Positions 1 to 7,450 are shown, counted from the first letter of the stretch. The stretch: 9,947 bases of DNA from Gammaproteobacteria bacterium (GCA_024280785.1 JAJRPK010000138.1:1-9947); one strand, 5' to 3'. Notes: generated by a model not told the origin, from the sequence alone. Made by a program: numbers and translations.

Positions 1-2670
1 GCAAACCATCAAAGCGAAAATCGCCATCATCGACAAACAGACCATCAACAACATTTCTAAGACAAAGTCATTACTGTCTTGCTGCTCGCCTTCTAAGCTC
101 ACATTCACGTCAGGATATTGCTCCCGCCAAGTGGGTAAATCTTGTGATTCAAGAACCTTAATCAGAGCTGCAACACTATACTCCGGTTGAATCTCACTAC
201 TGATTCGTGCCACGCGCTGGCCATCAAGCCGCGAAATTTTCTTGTAAGACTGTAGATATTCCACTTCTACCACGGACTCTAAAGGAATTTCTATACTGCC
301 GCTCGCTCCAGAGCTAACCACATACATATCGCGAAGCGCCTCGTCGTAAGCCCTGTCTTCTCTGGGGTATCGCACCATTACTTTTACGTCCTCTCGCAAA
401 CGAGGAATACGCTGTACCTCTTCGCCATAAAAAGCGCGTCTGACTTGCCGTGACACATCCCGCAAACTTACTGACAAGGTATCAGCTTCTGGCCGTAGCC
501 TAAGGTTAATTTCGTTCGACGGGCTTTCAAGCGTGGATCTAACATTAATCACACCATCGATTGAAGCCATTTTTTCAGCCAGTGATGCGGAAAAATCCTC
601 TAACTGCTGCTGAGACTCACTTCGCAACACAAACTCTACCGGCTTTGGTAATTGAAAAATGGTAAAACCGACTGAGAAATCCTGCGCACCTTCTACTTCA
701 CCAATTTCTTGCTGCCACTGCCCCGCTATTTCCTTAGAACTTACCGGACGATTATCGCCATCTTCTAACAGTACGGTTACTCTGGCCGTTGATTCGTAAG
801 CTGTCGCATGAATGCCTTTAATCAGTGGGTAGCCATACTCATTGTTTACTTTTTCTTTTAGCCGCTCTCCCGAGGCCTCGAGATATTCCATAACCGAAAC
901 TATTTGCTTAAATGCTGCGGCTTCCGGCATCGTTGCCGTTGCGCTGATATAGTCTGAAGAAACACGTGGCAAAAAACTAAAAGATAACCAGCCACCCTGC
1001 ACTGTCGCAACAGAAAACATAAACAAAAAGGCAAAGATACAAAGCGTCAAAGGCTTAGAGCTTACTGATCGAACAAGAAATTGCCGATAAGTTGTGGCGG
1101 CAAATCGCGGAATAAAATTTGCAAGAATAATTCGTCGCTGCTCTATACGAGCCAACATTCCCATAAGGGGTGAAATAAAAAACCGTAACGCTCTTTTCCC
1201 CTCGCTCATTACAGCACTACTTTTAGTCGCCAAATGCGATGGCAGCAGCATGAGTGATTCAAACAATGAAAATGAAAGTGCCAAAATCACGGGGGTTGCA
1301 ATATTGCCAGCCTCGGGTCTATCGCCAATAAAAAAGAACGGTATAAAGAAAATCATGGTGCTTAGAACAGCAAACCAGACAGGCATCATTACATTTAATG
1401 CCCCTGCAATCGCTCCTGCGCGCTTATCACCCAACATAAGCTGATGTGAATGCACCGACTCACCGACAATAATTGCATCGTCAACGACAATGCCTAAAAT
1501 CATAATAAACGAGAACATCGAGATAATATTGAGCGTCATACCCGTTAATGATAATGCCCAAATTGCCCCTAAAAATGCAACCGCTATTCCGCTGCACACC
1601 CAAAAGGCCAATGAAGGGCTAAGGAAAATAACCAAGACAATGAACACCAACAACAAGCCACCCGAGCCATTGTAAATTAATGTATTCAGGCGCCCACGAT
1701 AGCTGACCGAAGAATCGGCCCAAACTGTCAGCGAAACAGAGTCGGGTAGTTCGAGTGATTTTCTCTCTACATAATTTCGCACAGCTTCGCTGGTTTTTAA
1801 GATATTAGGGTTGTTTTGAATCCGTACCCATATTTCTAACGAAGGCTTACCATTAAGTGTGCTATAAATATCAATATCTTCAAAACCATCGACAACAGTG
1901 GCAACATCCCGAACAAGCAAACGAGTCCCATCGGCTTTTCTTCGCACCGGTATATTTTCAAAATCACGTGAATAGTTTGCCTGAGCTCGTGTTTGAACAA
2001 GAATGTCTCCGCCCGAATCGCGTATTTTTCCAGCCGGAACATTCAAAGAATACTCTCGAACAGCCGTCGCAACTTCGTCAAAAGTTAAACCAAAATCCCG
2101 GAGCGCTGTTTCCGAAATTTCAATACCCACTTCATATTTTCTAGGCCGATGCAACTCGGCAGTGGCAACCGAAGGTAACGCAGCAATTTCTTCGCGAATT
2201 TGCTCACCTAATTCTTTGAGTTCTTTTTCTTCTAGATCACCGGCCACCTGCAAGCGCATAACAGTGCTCTTCCATCGGAGTTCTACAATTTGCGGCCGCT
2301 CAGAATCGGCAGGAAAAGTATTGATCGCATCGACATTGGCTTTAACGTCATTGAGCAAGCGTTGCGTATCTTCATCGGCTTTGACCTCGATAATGACTTC
2401 ACCATAACCTTCGCGCGCCACTGAGCGTATTTCTTCAATGCCACCCAGTTGCTGGACAGCCTCTTCAATACGTAAACATATTTGTTTTTCGACTTCTTCA
2501 GGCCCTGCCCCAGGGTAAGAGACACTGACACGGATTAGATCAATTTTGGACTGCGGGAAAAATTCTTTATCAAGCAAGGGAAACGTCATTAACCCGGCAA
2601 TGATAATAATTAGCATCGACAACTTGGTGGCGATGGGATTATCGACGAACCAGCTAACGACGGAATTCAT
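1..2670 (-). CDS. RND efflux pump permease, HAE1/AcrB-like (3' end outside window)
   Basis: Inner-membrane proton-driven RND pump subunit; it should export small molecules through a tripartite complex with the adaptor encoded just upstream. The frame is open for all 890 codons in the window and runs off the left edge. AcrB-type pumps are a little over 1000 residues, so roughly 150 are missing. Seen: TM1 at about 12-32 after the start MNSVVSWFVDNPIATKL; a first large periplasmic porter loop at about 35-325; a TM2-TM6 bundle with the proton-relay aspartates D397 and D398 in GIVVDDAIIVGES; TM7 at about 540-557; a second porter loop to about 868; and the beginning of TM8 at the edge. The ATG follows AAAGG by 7 nt, and that Shine-Dalgarno overlaps the adaptor stop codon, suggesting coupled translation. 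Family assignment is secure; substrate cannot be read from sequence. No outer-membrane factor gene is visible. Confidence 0.93.
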   Translation of the reverse strand, partial: MNSVVSWFVDNPIATKLSMLIIIIAGLMTFPLLDKEFFPQSKIDLIRVSVSYPGAGPEEVEKQICLRIEEAVQQLGGIEEIRSVAREGYGEVIIEVKADEDTQRLLNDVKANVDAINTFPADSERPQIVELRWKSTVMRLQVAGDLEEKELKELGEQIREEIAALPSVATAELHRPRKYEVGIEISETALRDFGLTFDEVATAVREYSLNVPAGKIRDSGGDILVQTRAQANYSRDFENIPVRRKADGTRLLVRDVATVVDGFEDIDIYSTLNGKPSLEIWVRIQNNPNILKTSEAVRNYVERKSLELPDSVSLTVWADSSVSYRGRLNTLIYNGSGGLLLVFIVLVIFLSPSLAFWVCSGIAVAFLGAIWALSLTGMTLNIISMFSFIMILGIVVDDAIIVGESVHSHQLMLGDKRAGAIAGALNVMMPVWFAVLSTMIFFIPFFFIGDRPEAGNIATPVILALSFSLFESLMLLPSHLATKSSAVMSEGKRALRFFISPLMGMLARIEQRRIILANFIPRFAATTYRQFLVRSVSSKPLTLCIFAFLFMFSVATVQGGWLSFSFLPRVSSDYISATATMPEAAAFKQIVSVMEYLEASGERLKEKVNNEYGYPLIKGIHATAYESTARVTVLLEDGDNRPVSSKEIAGQWQQEIGEVEGAQDFSVGFTIFQLPKPVEFVLRSESQQQLEDFSASLAEKMASIDGVINVRSTLESPSNEINLRLRPEADTLSVSLRDVSRQVRRAFYGEEVQRIPRLREDVKVMVRYPREDRAYDEALRDMYVVSSGASGSIEIPLESVVEVEYLQSYKKISRLDGQRVARISSEIQPEYSVAALIKVLESQDLPTWREQYPDVNVSLEGEQQDSNDFVLEMLLMVCLSMMAIFALMVC

Positions 2671-2671
2671 A

Positions 2672-2683
2672 TCCTGGCCTTTA
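2672..2683 (-). promoter_or_regulatory. RBS of the RND pump overlapping the adaptor stop codon
   Basis: On the minus strand the adaptor stop TAA runs directly into TAAAGGCCAGGAT and then the pump ATG. AAAGG lies 7 nt before the ATG. The overlap of stop codon and Shine-Dalgarno implies that ribosomes ending the adaptor help start the pump, and it fixes the pump start at 2670. Confidence 0.6.
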
Positions 2684-4000
2684 TCGAGAACTTTGAGCGG
2701 AGGAGGATTTCGATACCGAGAGATCGCTAGAAAGCACGTTGATTTTCATTCCATTTAGCGCTAACGCCAAGTCTGAAACTACCAAAAGTATTTCTTTCTC
2801 GCTGTTTATTTGAAAGTCGCTATTGCCTTCACCTTTACTGAACTTTCTAGCCACAACCAATGCAAATTGATCGTCACTTTGAATGACATCTACGGCAACG
2901 TGAACCAAGGTATTATCTTCGGCAACTAGCCACAGTCGCTGCGGTTGCCGCAATGCATTGCGGGGAATAAGAAAACTGTTGTCAATCCAATCACCCGCTA
3001 TTTTTGCTTTAATGAACTGACCTACCGCTAACGCAGGCTTGATGACAGTTAACGCTTCACCTTTTGTGTTTTCTCTATTAAAGGCTGCATTATTAGATGC
3101 AACATTATCAGGTCCAACATTAGCCCTTACATTGACCTCCGTCACGTCGACAAATGGATTTAATATAGACGCGACCGCATAATATTGTCGGCTCTCGCTA
3201 TCAACAGCACCTTCTAATCGATTAATCGTCGCTTGCCAAATGTATTCTTTGTCTCCGTACTGGGCAATGAGCTTAACCGGTATTTGCAACCCCGTTGTAA
3301 CGCTGACATGCTGCCGCTGTCGTGCCGTCAATGGCAGGCGAACTTCGGCCACCTCGGTACTATAAACTTCAGCAACAGAACTACCCACGTTAACAAACTG
3401 GCCTAAATCTGCGCTTTTGCTTAAGACGCGACCGGAAAAGGGCGCGCTGATGCGTGTTCGTGCAAGATCCAATTGCGCCTGCTCTAGCTTGGCTTCGGCT
3501 GCCAGTAGTTTTGCCTCGGCACTTGCCAACTGGGGCTTTCGCAAAAATAATTCGTTAGCTTCTCTCGCTCCCAAATCTCGCCACTCACGTGCTGCCTGTC
3601 TGCCACGACCCTTTTCTTCCGCTAATAATGCAGCAGCATCGGCAAGCGTCGCCTGCGCCTGCTGAACCGCTATACGGTAATCAGCATCTTCGACCGTAAC
3701 CAGAGCATCGTTGGCAGCAAAACGACCGCCACTAACAAACTGCTCTGCCACACTGTCAATACGCCCTGACACCTGGGACACTAAATTAATTTTTATCTTT
3801 GGCTGAACAACGCCCTGAGTGCTGATCGACAGTTGATGACGCTGAGCACGCACTGAAATGGCTTCGACCACGGGAACCGGAACCAATCGAATTGGTTTAG
3901 CCTTAGCTGCAGGCCTGCCGTTCAAAATCGACCAAACCAACACCAGCCCCACCGCCACAGTGACAACATATACCAACGGTTTCTTTTTAGTCCCTAGCAT
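2681..4000 (-). CDS. RND efflux periplasmic adaptor subunit (membrane fusion protein)
   Basis: HlyD/AcrA-type adaptor of 439 aa that should link the downstream RND pump to an outer-membrane channel. Seen: a short basic N-terminus, then one hydrophobic anchor at about 9-26 with no lipobox cysteine, so it is probably held by an uncleaved TM helix. The first lipoyl half lies at about 66-110 (VSQVSGRIDSV), followed by an alanine/glutamate-rich coiled-coil hairpin at about 111-181, the second lipoyl half with the family motif RTRISAPFSGRV at 181-192, a beta-barrel from about 216, and a membrane-proximal domain from about 336. An Asn-rich stretch at about 284-322 interrupts the barrel before the usual VGQFIKAKI strand and looks like an insertion. 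The ATG has only a weak Shine-Dalgarno (GGGAT). It is the first gene of the adaptor-pump pair and is divergent from the 135-aa gene. The family call is firm; the pump's substrate is unknown. Confidence 0.93.
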   Translation of the reverse strand: MLGTKKKPLVYVVTVAVGLVLVWSILNGRPAAKAKPIRLVPVPVVEAISVRAQRHQLSISTQGVVQPKIKINLVSQVSGRIDSVAEQFVSGGRFAANDALVTVEDADYRIAVQQAQATLADAAALLAEEKGRGRQAAREWRDLGAREANELFLRKPQLASAEAKLLAAEAKLEQAQLDLARTRISAPFSGRVLSKSADLGQFVNVGSSVAEVYSTEVAEVRLPLTARQRQHVSVTTGLQIPVKLIAQYGDKEYIWQATINRLEGAVDSESRQYYAVASILNPFVDVTEVNVRANVGPDNVASNNAAFNRENTKGEALTVIKPALAVGQFIKAKIAGDWIDNSFLIPRNALRQPQRLWLVAEDNTLVHVAVDVIQSDDQFALVVARKFSKGEGNSDFQINSEKEILLVVSDLALALNGMKINVLSSDLSVSKSSSAQSSR

Positions 4001-4107
4001 GACAATCCCGACGTGTCGTTTTTGTTCTGTCTAAATTAGTCACACAGTTTATTCAGATTTAATCACAGTTAAAATGAACAATTCCGTAATTTTCCAGCAC
4101 TCTTCTG

Positions 4108-4113
4108 TATAAT
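4108..4113 (+). promoter_or_regulatory. Candidate -10 element for the 135-aa gene
   Basis: A perfect TATAAT hexamer preceded directly by TG. No convincing -35 lies 16-18 bp upstream, so a promoter here would depend on the TG extension or an activator. Transcription would start near 4120, giving a leader of about 100 nt. Confidence 0.4.
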
Positions 4114-4175
4114 CACCGTAATCGGGGCGTTTTCGCACTTGCCACCGTGATCGCGCAAGCCGTGTGCACGAAGCA

Positions 4176-4181
4176 AGTATA
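4176..4181 (-). promoter_or_regulatory. Candidate -10 element for the RND operon
   Basis: TATACT on the minus strand, in the context CTTCTGTATACT, matching the plus-strand element CTTCTGTATAAT at 11 of 12 positions. No good -35 is visible. Transcription would start near 4169 and run about 170 nt to the adaptor ATG, so its transcript would overlap that of the opposing promoter. Confidence 0.35.
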
Positions 4182-4222
4182 CAGAAGGTCTATCATCGAT
4201 AACTAAACATGAGACTTTAACT

Positions 4223-4630
4223 ATGGCAGTAGGTTCCTGGAACCCAGAAAGCAACAGCAGCAATATAAACATCCCCGTCGACGTCGCACTGGTTCAGCGG
4301 CTGCTGGCTATTGCAGAATCTGGCAAGCTAGATAATCTTGATCGGGCGATGACCGCTGAAGATCAGCAGCAAAACGCCATCATGCAAGCAGACGCTAGCG
4401 AATGGGAAAAGGTACTAAAGAATTACAGTGAAGAACAATTGATTTCGCTTGTCCGCTTTTTTACTGTAGTCGAGGTCCAGCTTAGCCACTGGGTTGGAGC
4501 TAATAAATCCCCCGTTATTCGAATTAACAATATACTGAAAAAAAGAGGCTCCAAACTCAGCAAGGAGATGCTAATTTGGATAAGAGAAAATAGCAATAAC
4601 CGCTTTATTCCCAACGGCGCTGTGCTCTAA
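4223..4630 (+). CDS. Hypothetical protein, 135 aa, soluble, helical
   Basis: I do not recognise this family with certainty. No signal peptide, membrane segment, cysteine or catalytic motif is visible. The first 20 residues are polar and Ser/Asn-rich; the rest looks alpha-helical, with LLAIAESGKL at about 27-36, an acidic/Gln-rich middle, and a more ordered half from about 65 (SEEQLISLVRFFTVVEVQL). The C-terminal part (KSPVIRINNILKKRG, then LIWIRENSNNRFIPNGAVL) has the look of a conserved domain tail. Codon use resembles the neighbours, and the ORF is clean from ATG to TAA. GAG 10 nt before the ATG is a modest Shine-Dalgarno. It is divergent from the RND operon and converges on the DUF1244 gene with a 37-bp gap, so it is probably monocistronic. 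No function is proposed. Confidence 0.8.
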   Translation: MAVGSWNPESNSSNINIPVDVALVQRLLAIAESGKLDNLDRAMTAEDQQQNAIMQADASEWEKVLKNYSEEQLISLVRFFTVVEVQLSHWVGANKSPVIRINNILKKRGSKLSKEMLIWIRENSNNRFIPNGAVL

Positions 4631-4667
4631 CTACTGCTTTATTTGAGCGTGAACTTTACAGACCTCA

Positions 4668-5000
4668 TCATTTTTTATTCGCATTAAATTTTGCTAGTTG
4701 TTCGGGCGTCGCTTCGAGTTGATGCTTTTCTTTCCACTCAGAATAAGCCATGCCATACACTCTCTCACGAGCGTGTTCATATTGTACTTCTGTACCCCGT
4801 TCATCCGCCGCCGCCACATACCACTTTGATAAACAGTTTCGACAAAAACTTGCCAAGTTCATCAGCTCGATATTTTGCACATCCTTACGCGAGTCCAAAT
4901 GAGCAAGTAAACGCCTAAAAACCGCCGCTTCTATTTCTACTTGCTGTGCCGGGTCAATAGCAAGCCTGGAACTAACATCACCCGTAGATTTATCACTCAT
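4668..5000 (-). CDS. DUF1244 family protein
   Basis: 110-aa small soluble protein matching the DUF1244 family as I recall it: the helix AAVFRRLLAHLDSRKDVQN, then LMNLASFCRNCLSKWY (about 46-61), then ARERVYGMAYSEWKEKHQ (about 77-94). C53 and C56 form a CxxC pair within FCRNCL, the most distinctive element, but whether it binds metal or is redox-active is not known to me. The first 20 or so residues and the last 15 are polar and probably flexible. The ATG follows AGAGG by 9 nt. The gene begins 30 bp after the sat stop codon, so it is likely the third gene of a cysC-sat-DUF1244 transcript. A role in sulfate activation is only suggested by position. Confidence 0.85.
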   Translation of the reverse strand: MSDKSTGDVSSRLAIDPAQQVEIEAAVFRRLLAHLDSRKDVQNIELMNLASFCRNCLSKWYVAAADERGTEVQYEHARERVYGMAYSEWKEKHQLEATPEQLAKFNANKK

Positions 5001-5030
5001 GGCAGCATACCTCTGTTGGAGTAATATGAA

Positions 5031-6221
5031 TTAGGACTGTGTAGATTGATAATAATCCATAAGTATCTGTGCCACTTCAGGTCGTGAAAATTCGGGCGGT
5101 GGCGCGATGCCTTTCCCGAGCATTTCTCGAACTTTGGTTCCCGACAGTAAAACAAAGTCTTCTTTGTCGTGATCAGGAGCATCCCGCATCATAATAACTT
5201 TATTTAACTTTTTAGAATAAGCCGTATGATCGGCATTATATATTTCGATCTCCAATGCACCTTCAGGAACTTTATCGTCAAAAATAGTTTGGGCGTCAAA
5301 CGCGCCGTAGTAGTCACCTACACCCGCATGATCACGGCCAACGATTAAATGCGTACAGCCACAATTCTGACGGAAAACGGCGTGTAATACCGCCTCACGC
5401 GGGCCCGCGTACAACATATCGAAGCCATAACCTGTCACCAGCATCGAGTTAGGTGGAAAGTAAACCTCGACCATTTTTCGAATAGCGGCGTCGCGAACGT
5501 CAGCAGGAATATCGCCAGGCTTTAATTTACCCAACAGCATGTGAACCAAGCAACCATCGGCACCCAAGTCTTCCATTGCCATACGGCACAATTCTTCGTG
5601 CGCACGGTGCATGGGATTGCGGGTTTGAAAAGCCACGGCCTTGTTCCAACCCAAATTAGCAATCTCTTCACGAATCTGCACGGCAGTCCGGAAAGTATCA
5701 GGGAAGTCAGTTTCAAAATAAGAGAAATTAAGTACTTTAATAGGGCCTGACAGCAAAGTATTGCCCTGTGCTTTAAACGCTGCAACACCGGGATGATCAC
5801 CATCCATGGTTCCAAAAATCTGTTGGATCATGGTATCGATTTGTTCCGCTGAAGCCGTTTCAATATTTTCAACATCCATAACCGCTAAAACAGGGTTACC
5901 TTTGACATTAGGGTCCCTTAATGCAATTTGGCTACCGGCTTTAACGTTAGCCGCGTCTTTTACCAAATTAAGCACAGGCACTGGCCAGAATAAGCCGTCA
6001 GTGGTATACAACTTTTCCGCCACGCTAAGCGAATCAGCCAAGTTCATATAGCCCGTCAGCGGGGTAAAATAACCACCGCCCAACATAACCGCGTTAGCGG
6101 CGGCTGCAGAGCTAACAATAATCGAAGGTAAGTTTTCTGCACTAATGGCAAGTGCTTTTCGTTCTGCTTCGTCAGCAACGTATAGAGGTAGTAAACTTTC
6201 TGCGCCATGAGGCTTAATCAT
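5031..6221 (-). CDS. sat: Sulfate adenylyltransferase (ATP sulfurylase), single-chain Sat type
   Basis: Catalyses ATP + sulfate to APS + pyrophosphate (EC 2.7.7.4), the first step of cytoplasmic sulfate activation. It is the single-polypeptide Sat, not the CysD/CysN heterodimer. Numbering from the ATG at 6221 (396 aa): N-terminal PUA-like part with SSAAAANAVMLGGGYFTPLTGYM at about 37-59; the nucleotide-binding core with the hallmark QTRNPMHRAH at 199-208; GRDHAGVGDYY at 295-305; and SGTKVREML at 360-368 near the C-terminus. Start choice: the frame is open to a TTG at 6305, but ATG 6221 has a GGAG Shine-Dalgarno 8 nt upstream, and MIKPHG is the usual start of this family, so the 28 extra codons are probably untranslated. 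It lies 162 bp downstream of cysC and 30 bp upstream of the DUF1244 gene. With cysC alongside, an assimilatory or PAPS-supplying role is more likely than a dissimilatory one. Adjacent AT-rich sequence might carry its own promoter. Confidence 0.95.
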   Translation of the reverse strand: MIKPHGAESLLPLYVADEAERKALAISAENLPSIIVSSAAAANAVMLGGGYFTPLTGYMNLADSLSVAEKLYTTDGLFWPVPVLNLVKDAANVKAGSQIALRDPNVKGNPVLAVMDVENIETASAEQIDTMIQQIFGTMDGDHPGVAAFKAQGNTLLSGPIKVLNFSYFETDFPDTFRTAVQIREEIANLGWNKAVAFQTRNPMHRAHEELCRMAMEDLGADGCLVHMLLGKLKPGDIPADVRDAAIRKMVEVYFPPNSMLVTGYGFDMLYAGPREAVLHAVFRQNCGCTHLIVGRDHAGVGDYYGAFDAQTIFDDKVPEGALEIEIYNADHTAYSKKLNKVIMMRDAPDHDKEDFVLLSGTKVREMLGKGIAPPPEFSRPEVAQILMDYYQSTQS

Positions 6222-6229
6222 TCTTGTTT

Positions 6230-6233
6230 CTCC
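6230..6233 (-). promoter_or_regulatory. Shine-Dalgarno that sets the sat start
   Basis: GGAG on the minus strand, 8 nt before ATG 6221, in the context AAAGATTGGAGAAACAAGA. The upstream TTG at 6305 has no comparable site, which is why the shorter 396-aa protein is preferred. Confidence 0.6.
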
Positions 6234-6383
6234 AATCTTTATTGGTATTGGGCGGTTAGGTTCGTGCGCTATATCCGCTTCAATATATTTATACACATCT
6301 GGCAAAATTTTAATACCGCCAAACAGACCTAATCAATTTATTTACTAAAGGGTAAAAACTACTTCAAGACTACTGTAATAGAA

Positions 6384-7001
6384 CTACCCAGGAATAATGC
6401 CGCGTTTTTTCAACTCTGCAAGCAACACATCGACTTCTTCGTCTAAAGACATTTCGTGGCTATTCAAAATAATCTCTGCTTTTTCAGGAGCTTCGTAAGG
6501 GTCGTCTATACCGGTGAAATTTTTGATTTCGCCCGCACGCGCTTTCTTATATAGCCCTTTAGGGTCCCGGCTTTCTGCAACTTCAAGTGGAACGTCGACA
6601 AATACTTCGATAAAGTCCATGCCCGCTTCTTCGTGTAAAGCTCGCACCGTGTCTCTATCGGCACGGTAAGGACTAACAAAGCTGGATAGTACGATAACGC
6701 CCGTATCGACAAATAACTTCGCGATCTCGCCGATACGACGAATATTTTCGGTGCGATCTTCGGCAGAAAATCCCAGGTTTTTATTGATACCCAAACGAAC
6801 ATTGTCACCATCGAGTCGATAGCTTAAGCGCTTAGCTTCATAGAGAGCCCCTTCTAACGCCACCGCAACGGTACTTTTTCCACTACCTGACAAACCGGTA
6901 AACCAAATCGTTGCACCTTTTTGGCCTAACAGTTTTTCACGGAAGTCTCGAGTAATATCACCTTCATGCCAATGAACGTTTGTTGCTTTTTGATCAGCCA
7001 T
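6384..7001 (-). CDS. cysC: Adenylyl-sulfate kinase (APS kinase)
   Basis: Phosphorylates APS to PAPS with ATP (EC 2.7.1.25), the step after ATP sulfurylase. 205 aa, a normal length for stand-alone CysC. Seen: the N-terminal NVHWHEGDITRDFREKLLGQ typical of the family; P-loop GLSGSGKST at 36-44; LDGDNVRLGINKNLGFS at 63-79 with the DGDN/R APS-binding pattern; SAEDRTENIRRI at 79-90; the serine region VSPYRADRD at 109-117 (S110 aligns with the serine phosphorylated in E. coli CysC); and the lid KARAGEIKNFTGIDDPYE at 153-170. All expected motifs are intact. The ATG follows CAGGTACAGGA by about 8 nt. It heads the cysC-sat-DUF1244 cluster behind a structured 5' region. Its stop (TAG) lies 162 bp from the sat ATG, longer than a tight operon gap, so sat may also have its own promoter. 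Confidence 0.95.
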   Translation of the reverse strand: MADQKATNVHWHEGDITRDFREKLLGQKGATIWFTGLSGSGKSTVAVALEGALYEAKRLSYRLDGDNVRLGINKNLGFSAEDRTENIRRIGEIAKLFVDTGVIVLSSFVSPYRADRDTVRALHEEAGMDFIEVFVDVPLEVAESRDPKGLYKKARAGEIKNFTGIDDPYEAPEKAEIILNSHEMSLDEEVDVLLAELKKRGIIPG

Positions 7002-7173
7002 AGTTTTTTTCCTGTACCTGCTTAATTAAGTCGCCAAAATCTAATTCGTTAGATCAATACTTCCGAAAAGCCTTACGGCTCAAGTGTTAATTACTCCCTG
7101 CTTTAATTGCGCTTGCTTAAAAATAGATTTTACCGTTTGAAAACAAGTTAAGTTAGTGCTGGATTGAATAGCT

Positions 7174-7198
7174 TATATTCGGAACGCTAGCGAATATA
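7174..7198. repeat. 8-bp perfect inverted repeat, operator-like
   Basis: TATATTCG and CGAATATA flank the 9-nt centre GAACGCTAG; the centre-right overlaps a second 8-bp palindrome, CGCTAGCG (7185-7192). The size and symmetry suit a dimeric regulator site about 175 bp upstream of cysC. There is no T-tract, so it is not a terminator. The regulator is unknown. Confidence 0.4.
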
Positions 7199-7327
7199 CC
7201 TAACGCGGCTGAAATTAGCAGCGTAAAACTATTAGCCATCACAAATATGGCGTACAATCTGGCGCGCATATTCTATAGGATTCTATTCGTGTAGAAAACT
7301 ACTGTAGTAATCAACTATATTGAACTA

Positions 7328-7347
7328 CATGCACATAAAAGTGCATG
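7328..7347. repeat. 7-bp perfect inverted repeat
   Basis: CATGCAC, loop ATAAAA, GTGCATG. It lies about 140 bp upstream of the J-protein start, with no T-tract on either side. It could be a regulator site or an RNA hairpin. Confidence 0.35.
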
Positions 7348-7422
7348 CCGCGCTTATATTTCAATGACTTAACGCAGCAAGTATTATATTTGCTGAAGAG
7401 CATAAAGTACTACGAATAATTC

Positions 7423-7450
7423 TGCACAAACCGCTTATTGACCCTAAAAT
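7423..7450 (+). promoter_or_regulatory. Weak candidate sigma70 promoter for the J-protein gene
   Basis: TGCACA (4 of 6 to TTGACA) and TAAAAT (5 of 6 to TATAAT) are separated by 16 bp and lie about 40 bp before the ATG. This is a by-eye match in AT-rich sequence and may be chance. Confidence 0.22.

Larger units (their letters stand above)
4102..4187. repeat. 10-bp perfect inverted repeat in divergent promoter region
   Basis: CTTCTGTATA at 4102-4111 is matched exactly by its reverse complement TATACAGAAG at 4178-4187, with 66 bp between. Each arm includes most of a -10-like hexamer on its own strand. Inside, ATCAC (4112-4116) can pair with GTGAT (4147-4151), and CTTGC (4138-4142) with either of two GCAAG copies (4155-4159, 4173-4177). 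It sits between the adaptor start (4000) and the 135-aa gene start (4223). It could be a paired operator, two similar promoters facing each other, or a folded leader RNA; the sequence alone does not decide. Confidence 0.6.

Noticed and set aside
1094..2407. Plus-strand ORFs of 61-134 aa opposite the RND pump gene
   Set aside because: They lie antisense to a continuous 890-codon frame with clear RND motifs, and their products have no recognisable domains.
4069..4272. 67-aa minus-strand ORF across the divergent intergenic region
   Set aside because: It covers the promoter/inverted-repeat region and overlaps the start of the 135-aa gene; no convincing Shine-Dalgarno or family resemblance.
4631..4667. 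Terminator between the 135-aa gene and the DUF1244 gene
   Set aside because: A T-run is present, but no GC stem precedes it in the 37-bp gap.
5522..6051. ORFs of 69-97 aa in other frames of sat
   Set aside because: They overlap the catalytic core of sat in alternative frames and show no protein family features.
6355..7330. Similar AAAACTACT...GAACTAC stretches near 6355-6388 and 7286-7319
   Set aside because: Identity is limited to short blocks at the ends with unmatched middles; AT-rich intergenic DNA makes this unremarkable.
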